A stretch of DNA of 64,000 nucleotides from NCBI RefSeq assembly GCF_031119335.1, contig NZ_JAVHXT010000011.1:38658-102657 (forward strand), given 5' to 3'. Made by a program: the position numbers and the translations under genes. The number at the start of each line of letters is the position of its first letter. Position 1 is the stretch's first letter. Positions 8,389 to 16,736 of the stretch are shown here, piece after piece. The notes under the pieces are model-generated. The model had not been told where the DNA came from, did not search any database, and saw nothing but the letters and a program-made list of their open reading frames with translations. Source of the DNA: Pedobacter sp. (lineage in GTDB: Bacteria > Bacteroidota > Bacteroidia > Sphingobacteriales > Sphingobacteriaceae).

Positions 8389-8925
8389 ATGAATTTAAGA
8401 GGAATTGTATCTGTTTCGGGCAGACCAGGTTTGTTCAAATTAATTGGACAAAATAAAGCTGGCTATGTTTTAGAAAGTCTTGACGAGCAAAAGTTGAAGA
8501 TTATTGCTAATCTAACGAACACTAAATTGGCTTCTTTAGAAGATATCACTATTTACGGAGAAGACGAAGAATTGAAATTAACTGATGTTTTGGCAAATAT
8601 TGCAGCGACTAAAACTGCAATTCCTGATGTTAAAGCTGATGGTAATGTTTTGAGAAAATTCTTTGTTGAAGTTGCTCCAAACCACGATCAAGATAAAGTT
8701 TATGCTTCTGATATGAAGAAGATTTTAGCTTGGTACAACTTTTTAAAAGATATGCCTTTGTTTACGGAAGCTGCTCCAGGTACAGAAGAAGATGCGCCTA
8801 AGGTAGAAGATAAAACAGAAGCTAAGCCGAAAGCTGCCCCTAAAGCAAAAGCTGCGAAAGCACCAACTGCTAAAACGGCTGCACCTGCCAAAAAAGCAAC
8901 TATGCCTACTAAAAGAGGAGCTTAA
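8389..8925 (+). CDS. DUF5606 domain protein
   Basis: A 178-residue cytosolic protein. Residues 1-135 (MNLRGIVSVSGRPGLFKLI..., then SLEDITIYGEDEELKL, then FFVEVAPNHDQDKVYASDMKKILAWYN) match the DUF5606 family of Bacteroidota. The last 40 residues are low-complexity Lys/Ala/Pro repeats (KAAPKAKAAKAPTAK), likely a disordered basic tail that might contact nucleic acid; that is inference. It lies just after the cyclophilin gene, separated by a 71-base hairpin-rich spacer, and ends at a strong terminator. Confidence 0.85.
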   Translation: MNLRGIVSVSGRPGLFKLIGQNKAGYVLESLDEQKLKIIANLTNTKLASLEDITIYGEDEELKLTDVLANIAATKTAIPDVKADGNVLRKFFVEVAPNHDQDKVYASDMKKILAWYNFLKDMPLFTEAAPGTEEDAPKVEDKTEAKPKAAPKAKAAKAPTAKTAAPAKKATMPTKRGA

Positions 8926-8948
8926 TCGATTTAGTAATGCAAAAAATG

Positions 8949-8987
8949 GCCTCGTAGTTTTGAAAAGCTACGGGGCTTTCTTATTTT
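8949..8987 (+). terminator. rho-independent terminator after the DUF5606 gene
   Basis: Arms GCCTCGTAG (8949-8957) and CTACGGGGC (8968-8976) pair with one G-U, followed by a T-rich run TTTCTTATTTT. It sits 24 bases past the stop codon. Confidence 0.85.
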
Positions 8988-9071
8988 TACCATAACCAAA
9001 ACCTAAAAAAGCATTGGTACGCTCAGAATTAAATTGATTTCTGGGAGGTGAAAATAAAGCAAAACTAAAAT

Positions 9072-11360
9072 ATGAAGAAACTTCTTGCAGTTGGACTGTT
9101 GTCCATTTTTTTGAATGCTACTGCGCAGCAGAATTTAGTGAAGTACGTTAAGCCCCTTATTGGTACGGAAAAGATGGGGCATACTTATCCGGGAGCTACT
9201 GTTCCGTTTGGAGCGGTACAATTAAGCCCCGAAACAGATACCGTATCTTATGCCTTGAATGGGCGGTACAACGGCGAAGTTTACAAATATTGTGCTGGCT
9301 ATAAATACGAAGATAAAACGATAACTGGCTTTAGTCATACTCATTTCAGCGGAACGGGACACTCGGATCTGGGTGATTTTTTAATGATGCCAACTGTTGG
9401 TAAGTTGAAGTTGAACCCTGGAACTGCAAACCAACCTGGATCTGGCTACCGCTCTAGTTTTTCGCATGCCAATGAAACCGCCGAAGCTGGATATTACAAG
9501 GTCAAACTCGACGACTATAATATTACAGCAGAATTAACTGCTACGAACAGAGTTGGGATGCATCAGTATACGTTTCCGCAATCTAACCAATCTCATATTG
9601 TTTTAGACCTCACCGCAGGTATCTATAATTACGAAGGCAAAAATACTTGGACTTACGTACGTGTGGTGAACGATACCTTGATTACTGGTTATAGACAAAC
9701 CAATGGTTGGGCAAGAACCCGTACGGTATATTTTGCAATGAGTTTTTCTAAACCGTTCAAGTCGTACGGATCTAAGTATGAAAATCAAAATGCAATCTAT
9801 CGAGGCTTTTGGAGAAAATTTGATCAAACTAAAAATTTTCCGGAGCTAGCAGCACGTGATATTAAGATGTATTTTGACTTTGATACCAAGGCGAATGAAA
9901 AAGTAAAGGTGAAGTTTGCGTTGTCACCCGTTTCGCAAGCAAACGCCTTGGAAAATATGCGTGTAGAAATAGCGCACTGGGATTTCGACGCTGTGAAGAA
10001 ACAAGCACAAAACGATTGGAATAAAGAACTGAGCAAAATTGTAGTGGAAACTGATCAAGATAATATGGTGAATTTTTACACAGCTTTGTATCATTCGTTT
10101 ATCAACCCAACTACGTATATGGATAGTAATGGAGAATACAAAGGGCTAGATCAAGACGTGCATAAAGCAAATGGATTTACCAATTATACTACTTTTTCAT
10201 TGTGGGATACTTACAGGGCCTTGCATCCATTTTTTAATATTGTGCAGCCATCAAGAAATAATGATATGGTTAAATCGATGTTGGCGCATTTTGATCAGAA
10301 CTCGCTTAAAATGTTGCCCATTTGGTCGCATTATGCTAACGATAATTGGTGTATGAGCGGATATCACTCTGTGTCTGTAATTGCAGATGCAATTGTAAAA
10401 GGTGTATTTAATGGTGATGCGGAAAAAGCACTACAGGCGTGCATTGTCACTTCAAATAAGCGGAATTATGAGGGGATTGGCTATTACATAGATAAAGGTT
10501 ATATCCCAGCTGAGCGAAGCGGTATCTCTGTGTCTAACACCTTAGAATACGCCTATGATGATTGGGCTATTGCGCAACTTGCGAAGAAATTGGGCAAAGC
10601 GGATATCTATAATGAATATTTAAAACGTTCGCAAAATTGGAGAAATAATTTTGATAAACAGTCTGGTTTCATGCGTCCTAAGTCTGAAAATGGTAACTGG
10701 GTTGCTAAATTTGACCCGATGAGCACGCATGGTCAAGGCTTTATTGAGGGCAATTCTTGGAATTATAGCTTTTTCGTTCCCCACGATCCTAGTGCTTTGG
10801 CAGAAGCAATGGGAGGGAAATCAAAATTTGCTAAAAAGCTAGATACCTTGTTTACTATGCATTTACCTGATGAATTTTTTGCTGATACAGAAGATATTAC
10901 ACGTGAAGGTATTATAGGTGGTTATGTACATGGCAATGAACCAGCGCACCATGTTCCGTATCTATATAATTGGGCTGGGCAACCTTGGAAAACCCAAGCG
11001 CAAGTTCGTAGGATATTAAGCATGCAATATAAGCCAACTCCAGACGGATTAGGCGGGAATGATGATTGCGGACAGATGAGTGCTTGGTACATGTTCTCGG
11101 CGATGGGATTTTACCCAGTAGCACCTGGATCAGACGAATACGCAATTGGTAGCCCGCTGGTAAATAAAGCGAGCATAAATCTAGAAAACGGAAAAACATT
11201 TGTGGTAGAAGCGGTAGGGCAAGGACCTAAAAACGTTTACGTCAAAAAAATTACCCTTAATGGAAAGGATTTAAATGGCTATTCGTTAAAGCATTCAGAT
11301 ATTTTAAACGGTGGTAAGCTGGTGTTTTTTATGTCTGGAAAACCTAATAAAAATATCTAA
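9072..11360 (+). CDS. GH92 family alpha-mannosidase, exported
   Basis: A 762-residue glycoside hydrolase with a signal peptide of about 19 residues (cleavage near ATA-QQ), acting in the periplasm or outer membrane. GH92 enzymes remove alpha-mannose from N-glycans in a calcium-dependent inverting reaction. Hallmarks seen: the N-terminal beta-sandwich start VKPLIGTEKMGHTYPGA, FSHTHFSGTGHSDLGD, EGNSWNYSFFVPHD near residue 560 (general acid region), HGNEPAHHVPYLYNW, and GGNDDCGQMSAWY near 660 with the paired aspartates of the catalytic base. The length is normal. The ATG follows a GGGAGGTG stretch about 20 bases upstream. No SusC/D pair lies nearby, so it is not in a classic polysaccharide utilisation locus here. 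Confidence 0.93.
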   Translation: MKKLLAVGLLSIFLNATAQQNLVKYVKPLIGTEKMGHTYPGATVPFGAVQLSPETDTVSYALNGRYNGEVYKYCAGYKYEDKTITGFSHTHFSGTGHSDLGDFLMMPTVGKLKLNPGTANQPGSGYRSSFSHANETAEAGYYKVKLDDYNITAELTATNRVGMHQYTFPQSNQSHIVLDLTAGIYNYEGKNTWTYVRVVNDTLITGYRQTNGWARTRTVYFAMSFSKPFKSYGSKYENQNAIYRGFWRKFDQTKNFPELAARDIKMYFDFDTKANEKVKVKFALSPVSQANALENMRVEIAHWDFDAVKKQAQNDWNKELSKIVVETDQDNMVNFYTALYHSFINPTTYMDSNGEYKGLDQDVHKANGFTNYTTFSLWDTYRALHPFFNIVQPSRNNDMVKSMLAHFDQNSLKMLPIWSHYANDNWCMSGYHSVSVIADAIVKGVFNGDAEKALQACIVTSNKRNYEGIGYYIDKGYIPAERSGISVSNTLEYAYDDWAIAQLAKKLGKADIYNEYLKRSQNWRNNFDKQSGFMRPKSENGNWVAKFDPMSTHGQGFIEGNSWNYSFFVPHDPSALAEAMGGKSKFAKKLDTLFTMHLPDEFFADTEDITREGIIGGYVHGNEPAHHVPYLYNWAGQPWKTQAQVRRILSMQYKPTPDGLGGNDDCGQMSAWYMFSAMGFYPVAPGSDEYAIGSPLVNKASINLENGKTFVVEAVGQGPKNVYVKKITLNGKDLNGYSLKHSDILNGGKLVFFMSGKPNKNI

Positions 11361-11376
11361 CAATTGGCTTTCGTCC

Positions 11377-11419
11377 ATAACTAACAAAGGCTGGTCGTTG
11401 ATCAGCCTTTGTTAGTTAT
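11377..11419. terminator. long perfect palindrome ending the GH92 gene
   Basis: The 17-bp arms ATAACTAACAAAGGCTG (11377-11393) and the exact reverse complement (11403-11419) flank a 9-base loop. It lies between converging genes: 17 bases past the GH92 stop and overlapping the stop codon of the small minus-strand ORF. The trailing T-run is weak, so the efficiency is uncertain. Confidence 0.7.
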
Positions 11420-11541
11420 AGAAAATATAAAAGTATTGCAGCGATGATGACTACTGCAATCATAATGGTCAAATATCTTTGTTCTTTAGATGTGTCACTT
11501 CTAAATCTATAGTTTCTTTTATAATCTCCTGGTAGTTTCAT
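11416..11541 (-). CDS. 41-residue single-pass membrane microprotein
   Basis: An ATG at 11541 is preceded, on the minus strand, by AAAGGAGGAATT, an almost ideal Shine-Dalgarno sequence at the usual spacing, which is rare in this lineage and strongly supports translation. The product begins MKLPGDYKRNYRFRSDTSKEQ, a basic polar stretch, and then has one hydrophobic helix (about residues 24-41: LTIMIAVVIIAAILLYFL) ending at the C-terminus. The topology suggests an inner-membrane peptide with its N-terminus in the cytosol. The stop codon lies inside the palindrome that follows GH92. Function unknown. Confidence 0.72.
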   Translation of the reverse strand: MKLPGDYKRNYRFRSDTSKEQRYLTIMIAVVIIAAILLYFL

Positions 11542-11659
11542 AATTCCTCCTTTTTAAATTAGATGATTTGGATAAGTGTTTTCCATAATTTTTAGCCACA
11601 GATTCACAGATAAAATTAATTTCAACGATGTTAAATTTACACATTTGTGGCTATATCTT

Positions 11660-12133
11660 TTACTCATGATGATAAGGTTCGTTCTTTAATATAGTAAAAG
11701 CTCTGTAAAGTTGTTCTACAAAAAATAAACGTACCATTTGGTGAGAAAAAGTCATGTCTGACAGCGAAATGCTACTATTTGATCTTTTGTAAATGTTTTC
11801 ATCAAAGCCGTAAGGACCGCCGATAATAAATACTAAGTTCTGCACACTGCCCACCATTTGCTTATTGATGTAGGATGAAAACTGAACAGACGTAAATTTC
11901 TTGCCTTTCTCATCTAACAACACCACAACATCGCTATTGTTCAATTGCTTTAGTAACAATTCTGCTTCTTTGTTTTTTTGCTGTGCTTCGGTAAGGTTCT
12001 TAGTGTTTTTTACATCGGGAATAATTACCATGTTGAAGTTAATGTAATGCTTCAATCTATTCAGGTACTTGTCAATCCCTTCAATTAAATATTTATCTTC
12101 AGTTTTACCGATGGCAATTAAGGTAATCTTCAT
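11660..12133 (-). CDS. rlmH: 23S rRNA (pseudouridine-1915-N3)-methyltransferase RlmH
   Basis: A 157-residue SPOUT methyltransferase that methylates pseudouridine 1915 in helix 69 of 23S rRNA. Seen: the N-terminal beta strand KITLIAIGKT, VVVLLDEKGKKFTS, the SAM-binding knot loop FIIGGPYGFDE, and the conserved C-terminus SLSDMTFSHQMVRLFFVEQLYRAF followed by LKNEPYHHE. The length is normal (about 155-157). It diverges from the MutS-like gene, whose start lies 46 bases away. Confidence 0.96.
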   Translation of the reverse strand: MKITLIAIGKTEDKYLIEGIDKYLNRLKHYINFNMVIIPDVKNTKNLTEAQQKNKEAELLLKQLNNSDVVVLLDEKGKKFTSVQFSSYINKQMVGSVQNLVFIIGGPYGFDENIYKRSNSSISLSDMTFSHQMVRLFFVEQLYRAFTILKNEPYHHE

Positions 12134-12179
12134 CTAATGCTTGCGTTTTTTATCTTTACAGCTTAATTCCTCAAATATA

Positions 12180-13988
12180 ATGTTAAATACCGAGCTAGAT
12201 AGATTAAAACGATATGAAGCTTCTGCAAAAGAGCAACAAATAGAAATTGCCGCATTAAAGAAAAAAGTAGATCAGCTTTCTTTTGTGCGAGTAGCATTGT
12301 TGCTGGTAGAAATTGGACTTTTTGTGGGTTTGGTAAGTTCAGAAGGAAGTACGGCAAATGCAATTTGGTCTGTATTACTGCTATTGCCCATCTTCACTTT
12401 TGCTGCGGTAGTTAGGCAACAAAACAAATTAGAAAAGCAGTACAAGTTCCACCAAAATTTACTTTGGGTTTTTGAGAATGAGATTGCTTTATTGCAGGGT
12501 AAAGCGAATGGATATGATGATGGAACTGCTTTTGAAGATGAAAATCATCCTTACCTTTCTGATTTGGATATTTTCGGCAAATCCTCACTCTATGCTTTAA
12601 TAAACAGAGGCGCTTCGAAAATTGGTGTAGAAGAATTGGCAAAGCATTTGGCTACGGTGAGCAACCGAAATTTGATTGTAGAACGTCAGGAAGCAATTAA
12701 AGAATTAACGGAACATATTGATAGCACCTTTGCTTTTAGGGCTAACTTAAAAGGTTACGAAGTAACTAGGATAGAGGAAATTAAACAGAAATTAGGAAGC
12801 CAATTATTGAAACAGGTTACTTTCACTTCTAATAGCTTGCTTAAGTTTTACGTGAAGACGGTGCCTTATTTAATGTTAGTGTTGTTCTTGGTGGGATTAA
12901 TTTTTGGAGGTACGTTTTGGAGTATTTTCGGATTAATGGCTTTTGCTAACGCAATGTTGACATTCTTCTATTCTAAACAAATCACGACAGTTTATTATGG
13001 TTTTAGTGGAAGTTCTGGACTGTTAAGTAGCTATGCAGATGCCATTGAATGGACAGAACAGCGGGACTGGAAAAGCAAATACATTAAAGACTTATTCCTT
13101 TCTGAAGAGAAAGTTAGTGCGCATATCAAAACCTTGGCCAAAATCATTGTTGAGTTTGATGCCCGATTGAATTTCCTTTTATACGCTGTACTCAATTTCT
13201 TCTTGTTATGGGATTTGAAATGTTGCATTAAATTGGGGAATTGGACTAGAAATGTGAGCGATCAGGTTGCTCAAGGTTTAGATAGAATTGGTTATTTCGA
13301 AGAACTGATTTCTTTTGCAACACTAAATTGCAATCATCCAGATTGGGTATTTCCAGCCATCAATCAGAATTTTTCTCTGAAAGCCGATGAGTTGGGACAT
13401 CCGTTAATTCCCACTAGTAAAAGAGTAGATAACAGTTACGCATTACGAGAAACGGCAACTGTAGATATAATCACGGGTTCTAACATGGCAGGGAAAAGTA
13501 CGTTTCTTCGTACTGTTGGAATTAATATGGTGTTGGCTTATGCGGGTGCTCCTGTTTGCGCAAAGCAAATGGATTTATCTATTTTCCGCTTGTTAACCTA
13601 CATGCGTATCAAAGACAATTTGATTGAAAGTACTTCTACTTTTAAAGCCGAATTAAACCGTTTGAAAATGATATTGAGCGAAGTTGAGTTGCATCCAAAT
13701 GCTTTTGTGTTGATTGATGAAATGTTGCGTGGAACTAATAGCAAAGACAAATTTGATGGTTCGAAAGCCTTCATCGAAAAACTCATTAAAATAGGAACGC
13801 CAACTTTATTTGCCACTCATGACTTACAATTGTCGGAATTAGAGCAAGTTCATCCAAATGCTGTACGTAATTTCCATTTTGATATTCAGTTAGTGGGCAA
13901 CGAAATGGAGTTTGATTATCTAATTAAGCAAGGACCTTGCACTAAGTTTAATGCAGCGATTTTGTTGAAGCAGATAGGCTTGGGATAG
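12180..13988 (+). CDS. MutS-like ATPase with predicted membrane segments
   Basis: A 602-residue protein. The N-terminus is a short coiled coil (TELDRLKRYEASAKEQQIEIAALKKK in part) followed by a hydrophobic hairpin near residues 38-85; a second pair of hydrophobic segments lies near 225-270. The C-terminal third is a MutS-type ATPase: Walker A TGSNMAGKSTFLR near residue 430, FVLIDEMLRGTNS as Walker B and ATHDLQLSEL. The mismatch-recognition and connector domains of true MutS are absent. The ATG at 12180 is chosen since a TATCTTTA -7-like box at 12151-12158 overlaps the only upstream alternative (TTG at 12141). Role in DNA repair is unproven. Confidence 0.82.
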   Translation: MLNTELDRLKRYEASAKEQQIEIAALKKKVDQLSFVRVALLLVEIGLFVGLVSSEGSTANAIWSVLLLLPIFTFAAVVRQQNKLEKQYKFHQNLLWVFENEIALLQGKANGYDDGTAFEDENHPYLSDLDIFGKSSLYALINRGASKIGVEELAKHLATVSNRNLIVERQEAIKELTEHIDSTFAFRANLKGYEVTRIEEIKQKLGSQLLKQVTFTSNSLLKFYVKTVPYLMLVLFLVGLIFGGTFWSIFGLMAFANAMLTFFYSKQITTVYYGFSGSSGLLSSYADAIEWTEQRDWKSKYIKDLFLSEEKVSAHIKTLAKIIVEFDARLNFLLYAVLNFFLLWDLKCCIKLGNWTRNVSDQVAQGLDRIGYFEELISFATLNCNHPDWVFPAINQNFSLKADELGHPLIPTSKRVDNSYALRETATVDIITGSNMAGKSTFLRTVGINMVLAYAGAPVCAKQMDLSIFRLLTYMRIKDNLIESTSTFKAELNRLKMILSEVELHPNAFVLIDEMLRGTNSKDKFDGSKAFIEKLIKIGTPTLFATHDLQLSELEQVHPNAVRNFHFDIQLVGNEMEFDYLIKQGPCTKFNAAILLKQIGLG

Positions 13989-14138
13989 ATTTTGTTTACC
14001 ACCTTAGAGCAACTAAGTTTTAGTTCATCAATATAGTTTTTTCTAAAATGAACTTAGATTTCTTAGGTGGTTCAATCAAAACAATAACTTAACTTTAATT
14101 TAACCCGAGCATCCCGATTATTCATTTTATTTGATGTA

Positions 14139-15473
14139 ATGTACAGCAGCGATTTTGGTAAAGACTTTTTATGGGGTGTAGCTACTGCTGCAGCTCAGAT
14201 AGAAGGGGCTGCAAATAGTTACGGCAAGGGACCGAGCATTTGGGATACTTTCTCCAAACGTCCAGGGAAGACAAAAAAAGGACACAACCCGAGCGAGGCT
14301 TGTGATTTCTACCATCGTTATAAAGAAGACATCGCTTTAGTTAAAACTTTAGGATTTAATGTTTTTCGGTTTTCTATTGCTTGGTCACGTATTTTCCCTT
14401 TGGGCAATGCAGTGTTAAATCAAGAAGGTGTAAGTTTTTATCACAATGTGATAGATGAATGTTTAAAGCGAGGAGTGACGCCCATGATTACTTTGTACCA
14501 CTGGGATTTGCCCGAAGCTTTATCAAAAGAAGGTGGGTGGACTGCCTTCGCTATCAATAGCGCATTTAATGAGTATGCACTTTTTTGTGCAAAAGAATAC
14601 GGTAACAAAGTGAAGCATTGGATTGTCATTAACGAGCCTTTCGGTTTTACCTCGTTAGGTTATATGTTGGGTGTTCATGCTCCAGGACAAACGGGTGTAA
14701 GCAACTTCTTCGATGCAGCTTTACATACCGCAATCGCTCAAGCTGATGGAGCTAAAATTCTAAGAGCTGAAGTTAAAGATGCCATTATCGGAACGGCATT
14801 TTCATGTTCTGAGATTATTCCTTATACGCAATCGGGACAAGATTTATTGGCTGCTAAACGAGTAGATGCTTTAATGAACCGCTTTTTCCTAGAGCCAGTT
14901 TTAGGGATGGGCTTTCCCACTGCCGAATGGGATGTGTTAGAGAAATTTGCAGTTACTCATTCCACTTGGCGCCATCAGGAACGAATGAAATTTGATTTCG
15001 ATTTTATTGGTATCCAGAATTATTTTCCTTTGGTAATTAAATACAATGCTTTTGTTCCTGTAGTACAAGCTTGGGAAGTAAAAGCGAAAAATAGGAGAGT
15101 GCCGCACACCGTCATGGGCTGGGAGATTAATGCAGATAGCTTCTATCGTATTATCAAACAGTTTGCCGCTTATCCAGAAGTGAAAAATATCATGATAACT
15201 GAAAATGGGGCAGCATTTCATGATAAGGTAATTGATGGTAAAATCGATGATCCTGAAAGAACCGAATATTTTAAAGCTTACCTAGCCGCAATGCTGAGGG
15301 CTAAAAATGAAGGTGTCAATGTCACAGGTTATTTAGCATGGACTTTGATGGATAATTTCGAATGGGCAGAGGGCTATCAAGCTCGTTTCGGTATCGTCCA
15401 TAATGATTTTAAAACGCAACAGCGAACCATCAAGCAATCTGGTTATTGGTGGCAAGATTTTTTATCGAAGTAA
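14139..15473 (+). CDS. GH1 family beta-glucosidase
   Basis: A 444-residue retaining glycosidase of family 1, cytosolic (no signal peptide). Seen: the N-terminal signature DFLWGVATAAAQIEGA, TLYHWDLPEAL, the acid/base motif VINEPFGF near residue 164, the nucleophile motif MITENGAAF near residue 354, and the C-terminal WTLMDNFEWAEGY with FGIVHND. The length is typical (440-480). It probably hydrolyses beta-glucosides or beta-galactosides brought into the cell. It stands alone, with no transporter nearby; the next gene (DUF2007) begins only 21 bases after its stop. Confidence 0.95.
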   Translation: MYSSDFGKDFLWGVATAAAQIEGAANSYGKGPSIWDTFSKRPGKTKKGHNPSEACDFYHRYKEDIALVKTLGFNVFRFSIAWSRIFPLGNAVLNQEGVSFYHNVIDECLKRGVTPMITLYHWDLPEALSKEGGWTAFAINSAFNEYALFCAKEYGNKVKHWIVINEPFGFTSLGYMLGVHAPGQTGVSNFFDAALHTAIAQADGAKILRAEVKDAIIGTAFSCSEIIPYTQSGQDLLAAKRVDALMNRFFLEPVLGMGFPTAEWDVLEKFAVTHSTWRHQERMKFDFDFIGIQNYFPLVIKYNAFVPVVQAWEVKAKNRRVPHTVMGWEINADSFYRIIKQFAAYPEVKNIMITENGAAFHDKVIDGKIDDPERTEYFKAYLAAMLRAKNEGVNVTGYLAWTLMDNFEWAEGYQARFGIVHNDFKTQQRTIKQSGYWWQDFLSK

Positions 15474-15493
15474 ATTTCTCTATATTTATAGGG

Positions 15494-15916
15494 ATGAGCG
15501 ATAAAATCATAGTTTACAGCACTTTTTATAATCCAATAGAAGCCAATATTGTTAAAGCGAAATTGGAGGATGCTGGTATTCCCTGCTTTTTAACAGACGA
15601 AAATGTAGCAACGATAAATCCGCTTTTTAACCAAGCGATAGGAGGTGTTAAGCTGAATGTTTTTGAAAAGGATGTGGAGCGAATTAACGCTTTGTTGGCG
15701 GATGATGTATCGCTCGATGTGCCAGAAATGGATGCTGAACAAGATGTAGATAAGGTAGTTTGTGAAAATTGCGGCTCTACCAATGTAAGCTATGGTTTGG
15801 CAACAAAAAATAAACATAGTTGGTGGGTGGCTGTACTATCTATTTTAATGACTATTTATCCTTTTAAAGCAAATAAGTGTTATCATTGTTATAAGTGTGG
15901 TCACGAATTTAACTAG
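15494..15916 (+). CDS. DUF2007 putative signal-transducing protein with C-terminal zinc ribbon
   Basis: A 140-residue protein. Residues 5-70 (IIVYSTFYNPIEANIVKAKLEDAGIPCFL..., VKLNVFEKDVERINALL) match the DUF2007 domain, a small PII-like fold. Residues 92-140 carry CENCGSTN followed by a hydrophobic stretch and CYHCYKCGHEF, a split zinc ribbon with a possible membrane-associated loop (WWVAVLSILMTIYPF). The start is ATG 15494; an upstream in-frame codon at 15446 lies within the GH1 gene. It is followed five bases later by a second, shorter DUF2007 gene, probably by duplication. Confidence 0.82.
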   Translation: MSDKIIVYSTFYNPIEANIVKAKLEDAGIPCFLTDENVATINPLFNQAIGGVKLNVFEKDVERINALLADDVSLDVPEMDAEQDVDKVVCENCGSTNVSYGLATKNKHSWWVAVLSILMTIYPFKANKCYHCYKCGHEFN

Positions 15917-15921
15917 ATCTT

Positions 15922-16158
15922 ATGACAGATAATAAAATAGTAGTTTATAAAACTTTCGAAAATCCAATGGAAGCGAATATTGTGAAAAGTCGTTTGCTGG
16001 ATGCTGGCTTTGAATGTTTTCTTTCAGGTGAAAATGTGGCATTAGTTTATCCGGTTTTTAATACTTCGATAAGTGGGGTACAATTACATGTTTTTGAAAA
16101 AGATGTTCATGCTATCGATCAGTTTTTAACTGAAGATGAGGCTTTGGAGGGATTGTGA
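15922..16158 (+). CDS. single-domain DUF2007 protein
   Basis: A 78-residue protein consisting only of the DUF2007 domain: IVVYKTFENPMEANIVKSRLLDAGFECFLSGEN in part, then SGVQLHVFEKDVHAIDQFLTEDEALEG. It is clearly paralogous to the upstream gene but lacks the zinc ribbon. The gap between them is five bases. Its C-terminal 37 codons and the following spacer recur in a second, broken copy at 16475-16587. Confidence 0.82.
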   Translation: MTDNKIVVYKTFENPMEANIVKSRLLDAGFECFLSGENVALVYPVFNTSISGVQLHVFEKDVHAIDQFLTEDEALEGL

Positions 16159-16409
16159 TGCATTTTTCATTATAATAGTAAGTTTCCTTTCCCTTGTTGG
16201 CGTCCCCGCCAACGAGTAGGATACCAAAAATTCCTTCAATTTTATTAGCTTTAAGTCTACCTATCCTAGATTTTTATGCTAAAATCTTATCATCCAGAAT
16301 TTCTTACAGCTACAATTTTAAATTGGCAACATTTATTAAGTGATGATTTTAAGCATATAATAATTGATGCAATGAAATGGCTTGTAACACAAAAGCGTTG
16401 TACAATTTC
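16046..16409 (+). repeat. direct repeat, copy A (DUF2007 end plus RAYT start)
   Basis: From TTTATCC at 16046 to GTTGTACAATTT ending at 16409. It carries the last third of the intact DUF2007 gene, a spacer with one REP palindrome, and the first 44 codons of a RAYT gene. Copy B at 16475-16870 has the same order of parts. Confidence 0.85.
16196..16213. repeat. REP palindrome GTTGGC-GTCCCC-GCCAAC
   Basis: Six-base arms GTTGGC/GCCAAC, core GTCCCC, flanked by CCCTT on the left and GAG on the right. This is the first of nine within 1.5 kb around the RAYT gene. Confidence 0.85.
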
Positions 16410-16587
16410 TTTCCCTTGTTGGCGTCCTCGCCAACGAGCCGTGTCAATTCTACTACAAAAGTCTTATCAAATTTTTTATCCAGTTTTTGATACTTCGATA
16501 AGTGGTGTCCAGTTGCATGTTTTTGAAAAAGATGTACATGCTATAGAACAGTTTCTAACTGAAGATGAAGCTTTGGAAGGGTCGTGA
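16276..16587 (+). pseudogene. chimeric ORF: RAYT N-terminus fused to DUF2007 C-terminus
   Basis: The frame encodes 103 residues in three parts. Residues 1-44 are identical to the start of the RAYT transposase at 16737. About 22 residues come from a REP palindrome and its flank (16410-16474), and the last 37 (beginning FYPVFDTSISG) are a DUF2007 C-terminus nearly identical to that of the gene at 15922. The RAYT part stops before its HUH motif, and the DUF2007 part lacks its first half. I judge it a rearrangement product, not a working gene, though it could be translated. Confidence 0.8.
16418..16435. repeat. REP palindrome GTTGGC-GTCCTC-GCCAAC at the duplication junction
   Basis: The core GTCCTC is the exact reverse complement of the core of the palindrome at 16610-16627. 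It lies precisely between copies A and B of the local duplication, inside the chimeric ORF. Confidence 0.85.
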
Positions 16588-16609
16588 AAGCATTTTTATT
16601 ATAATAGTA

Positions 16610-16627
16610 GTTGGCGAGGACGCCAAC
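16610..16627. repeat. REP palindrome GTTGGC-GAGGAC-GCCAAC
   Basis: It is the exact reverse complement of the palindrome at 16418-16435 and therefore in the opposite orientation. It lies in the spacer of copy B and has no counterpart in copy A. Confidence 0.85.
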
Positions 16628-16653
16628 TTAGGAGGGCGTGGAAATTCTCTTTC

Positions 16654-16671
16654 GTTGACATCCCCGCCAAC
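16654..16671. repeat. degenerate REP palindrome GTTGAC-ATCCCC-GCCAAC
   Basis: The left arm has one substitution (GTTGAC). It is followed by GAGTAGGATA, exactly as after the palindrome at 16196, so it is the copy-B counterpart of that site. Confidence 0.75.
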
Positions 16672-16736
16672 GAGTAGGATAGCAAAAAATTCCCGTCAAA
16701 TTTTATTAGCTTTAATTCTACCTATCCTATACTTTT

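Noticed and set aside
13998..14071. Inverted repeat ACCACCTTAG / CTTAGGTGGT between the MutS-like and GH1 genes
   Set aside because: The arms have a mismatch, the loop is about 54 bases and no T-run follows; too weak to call a terminator.
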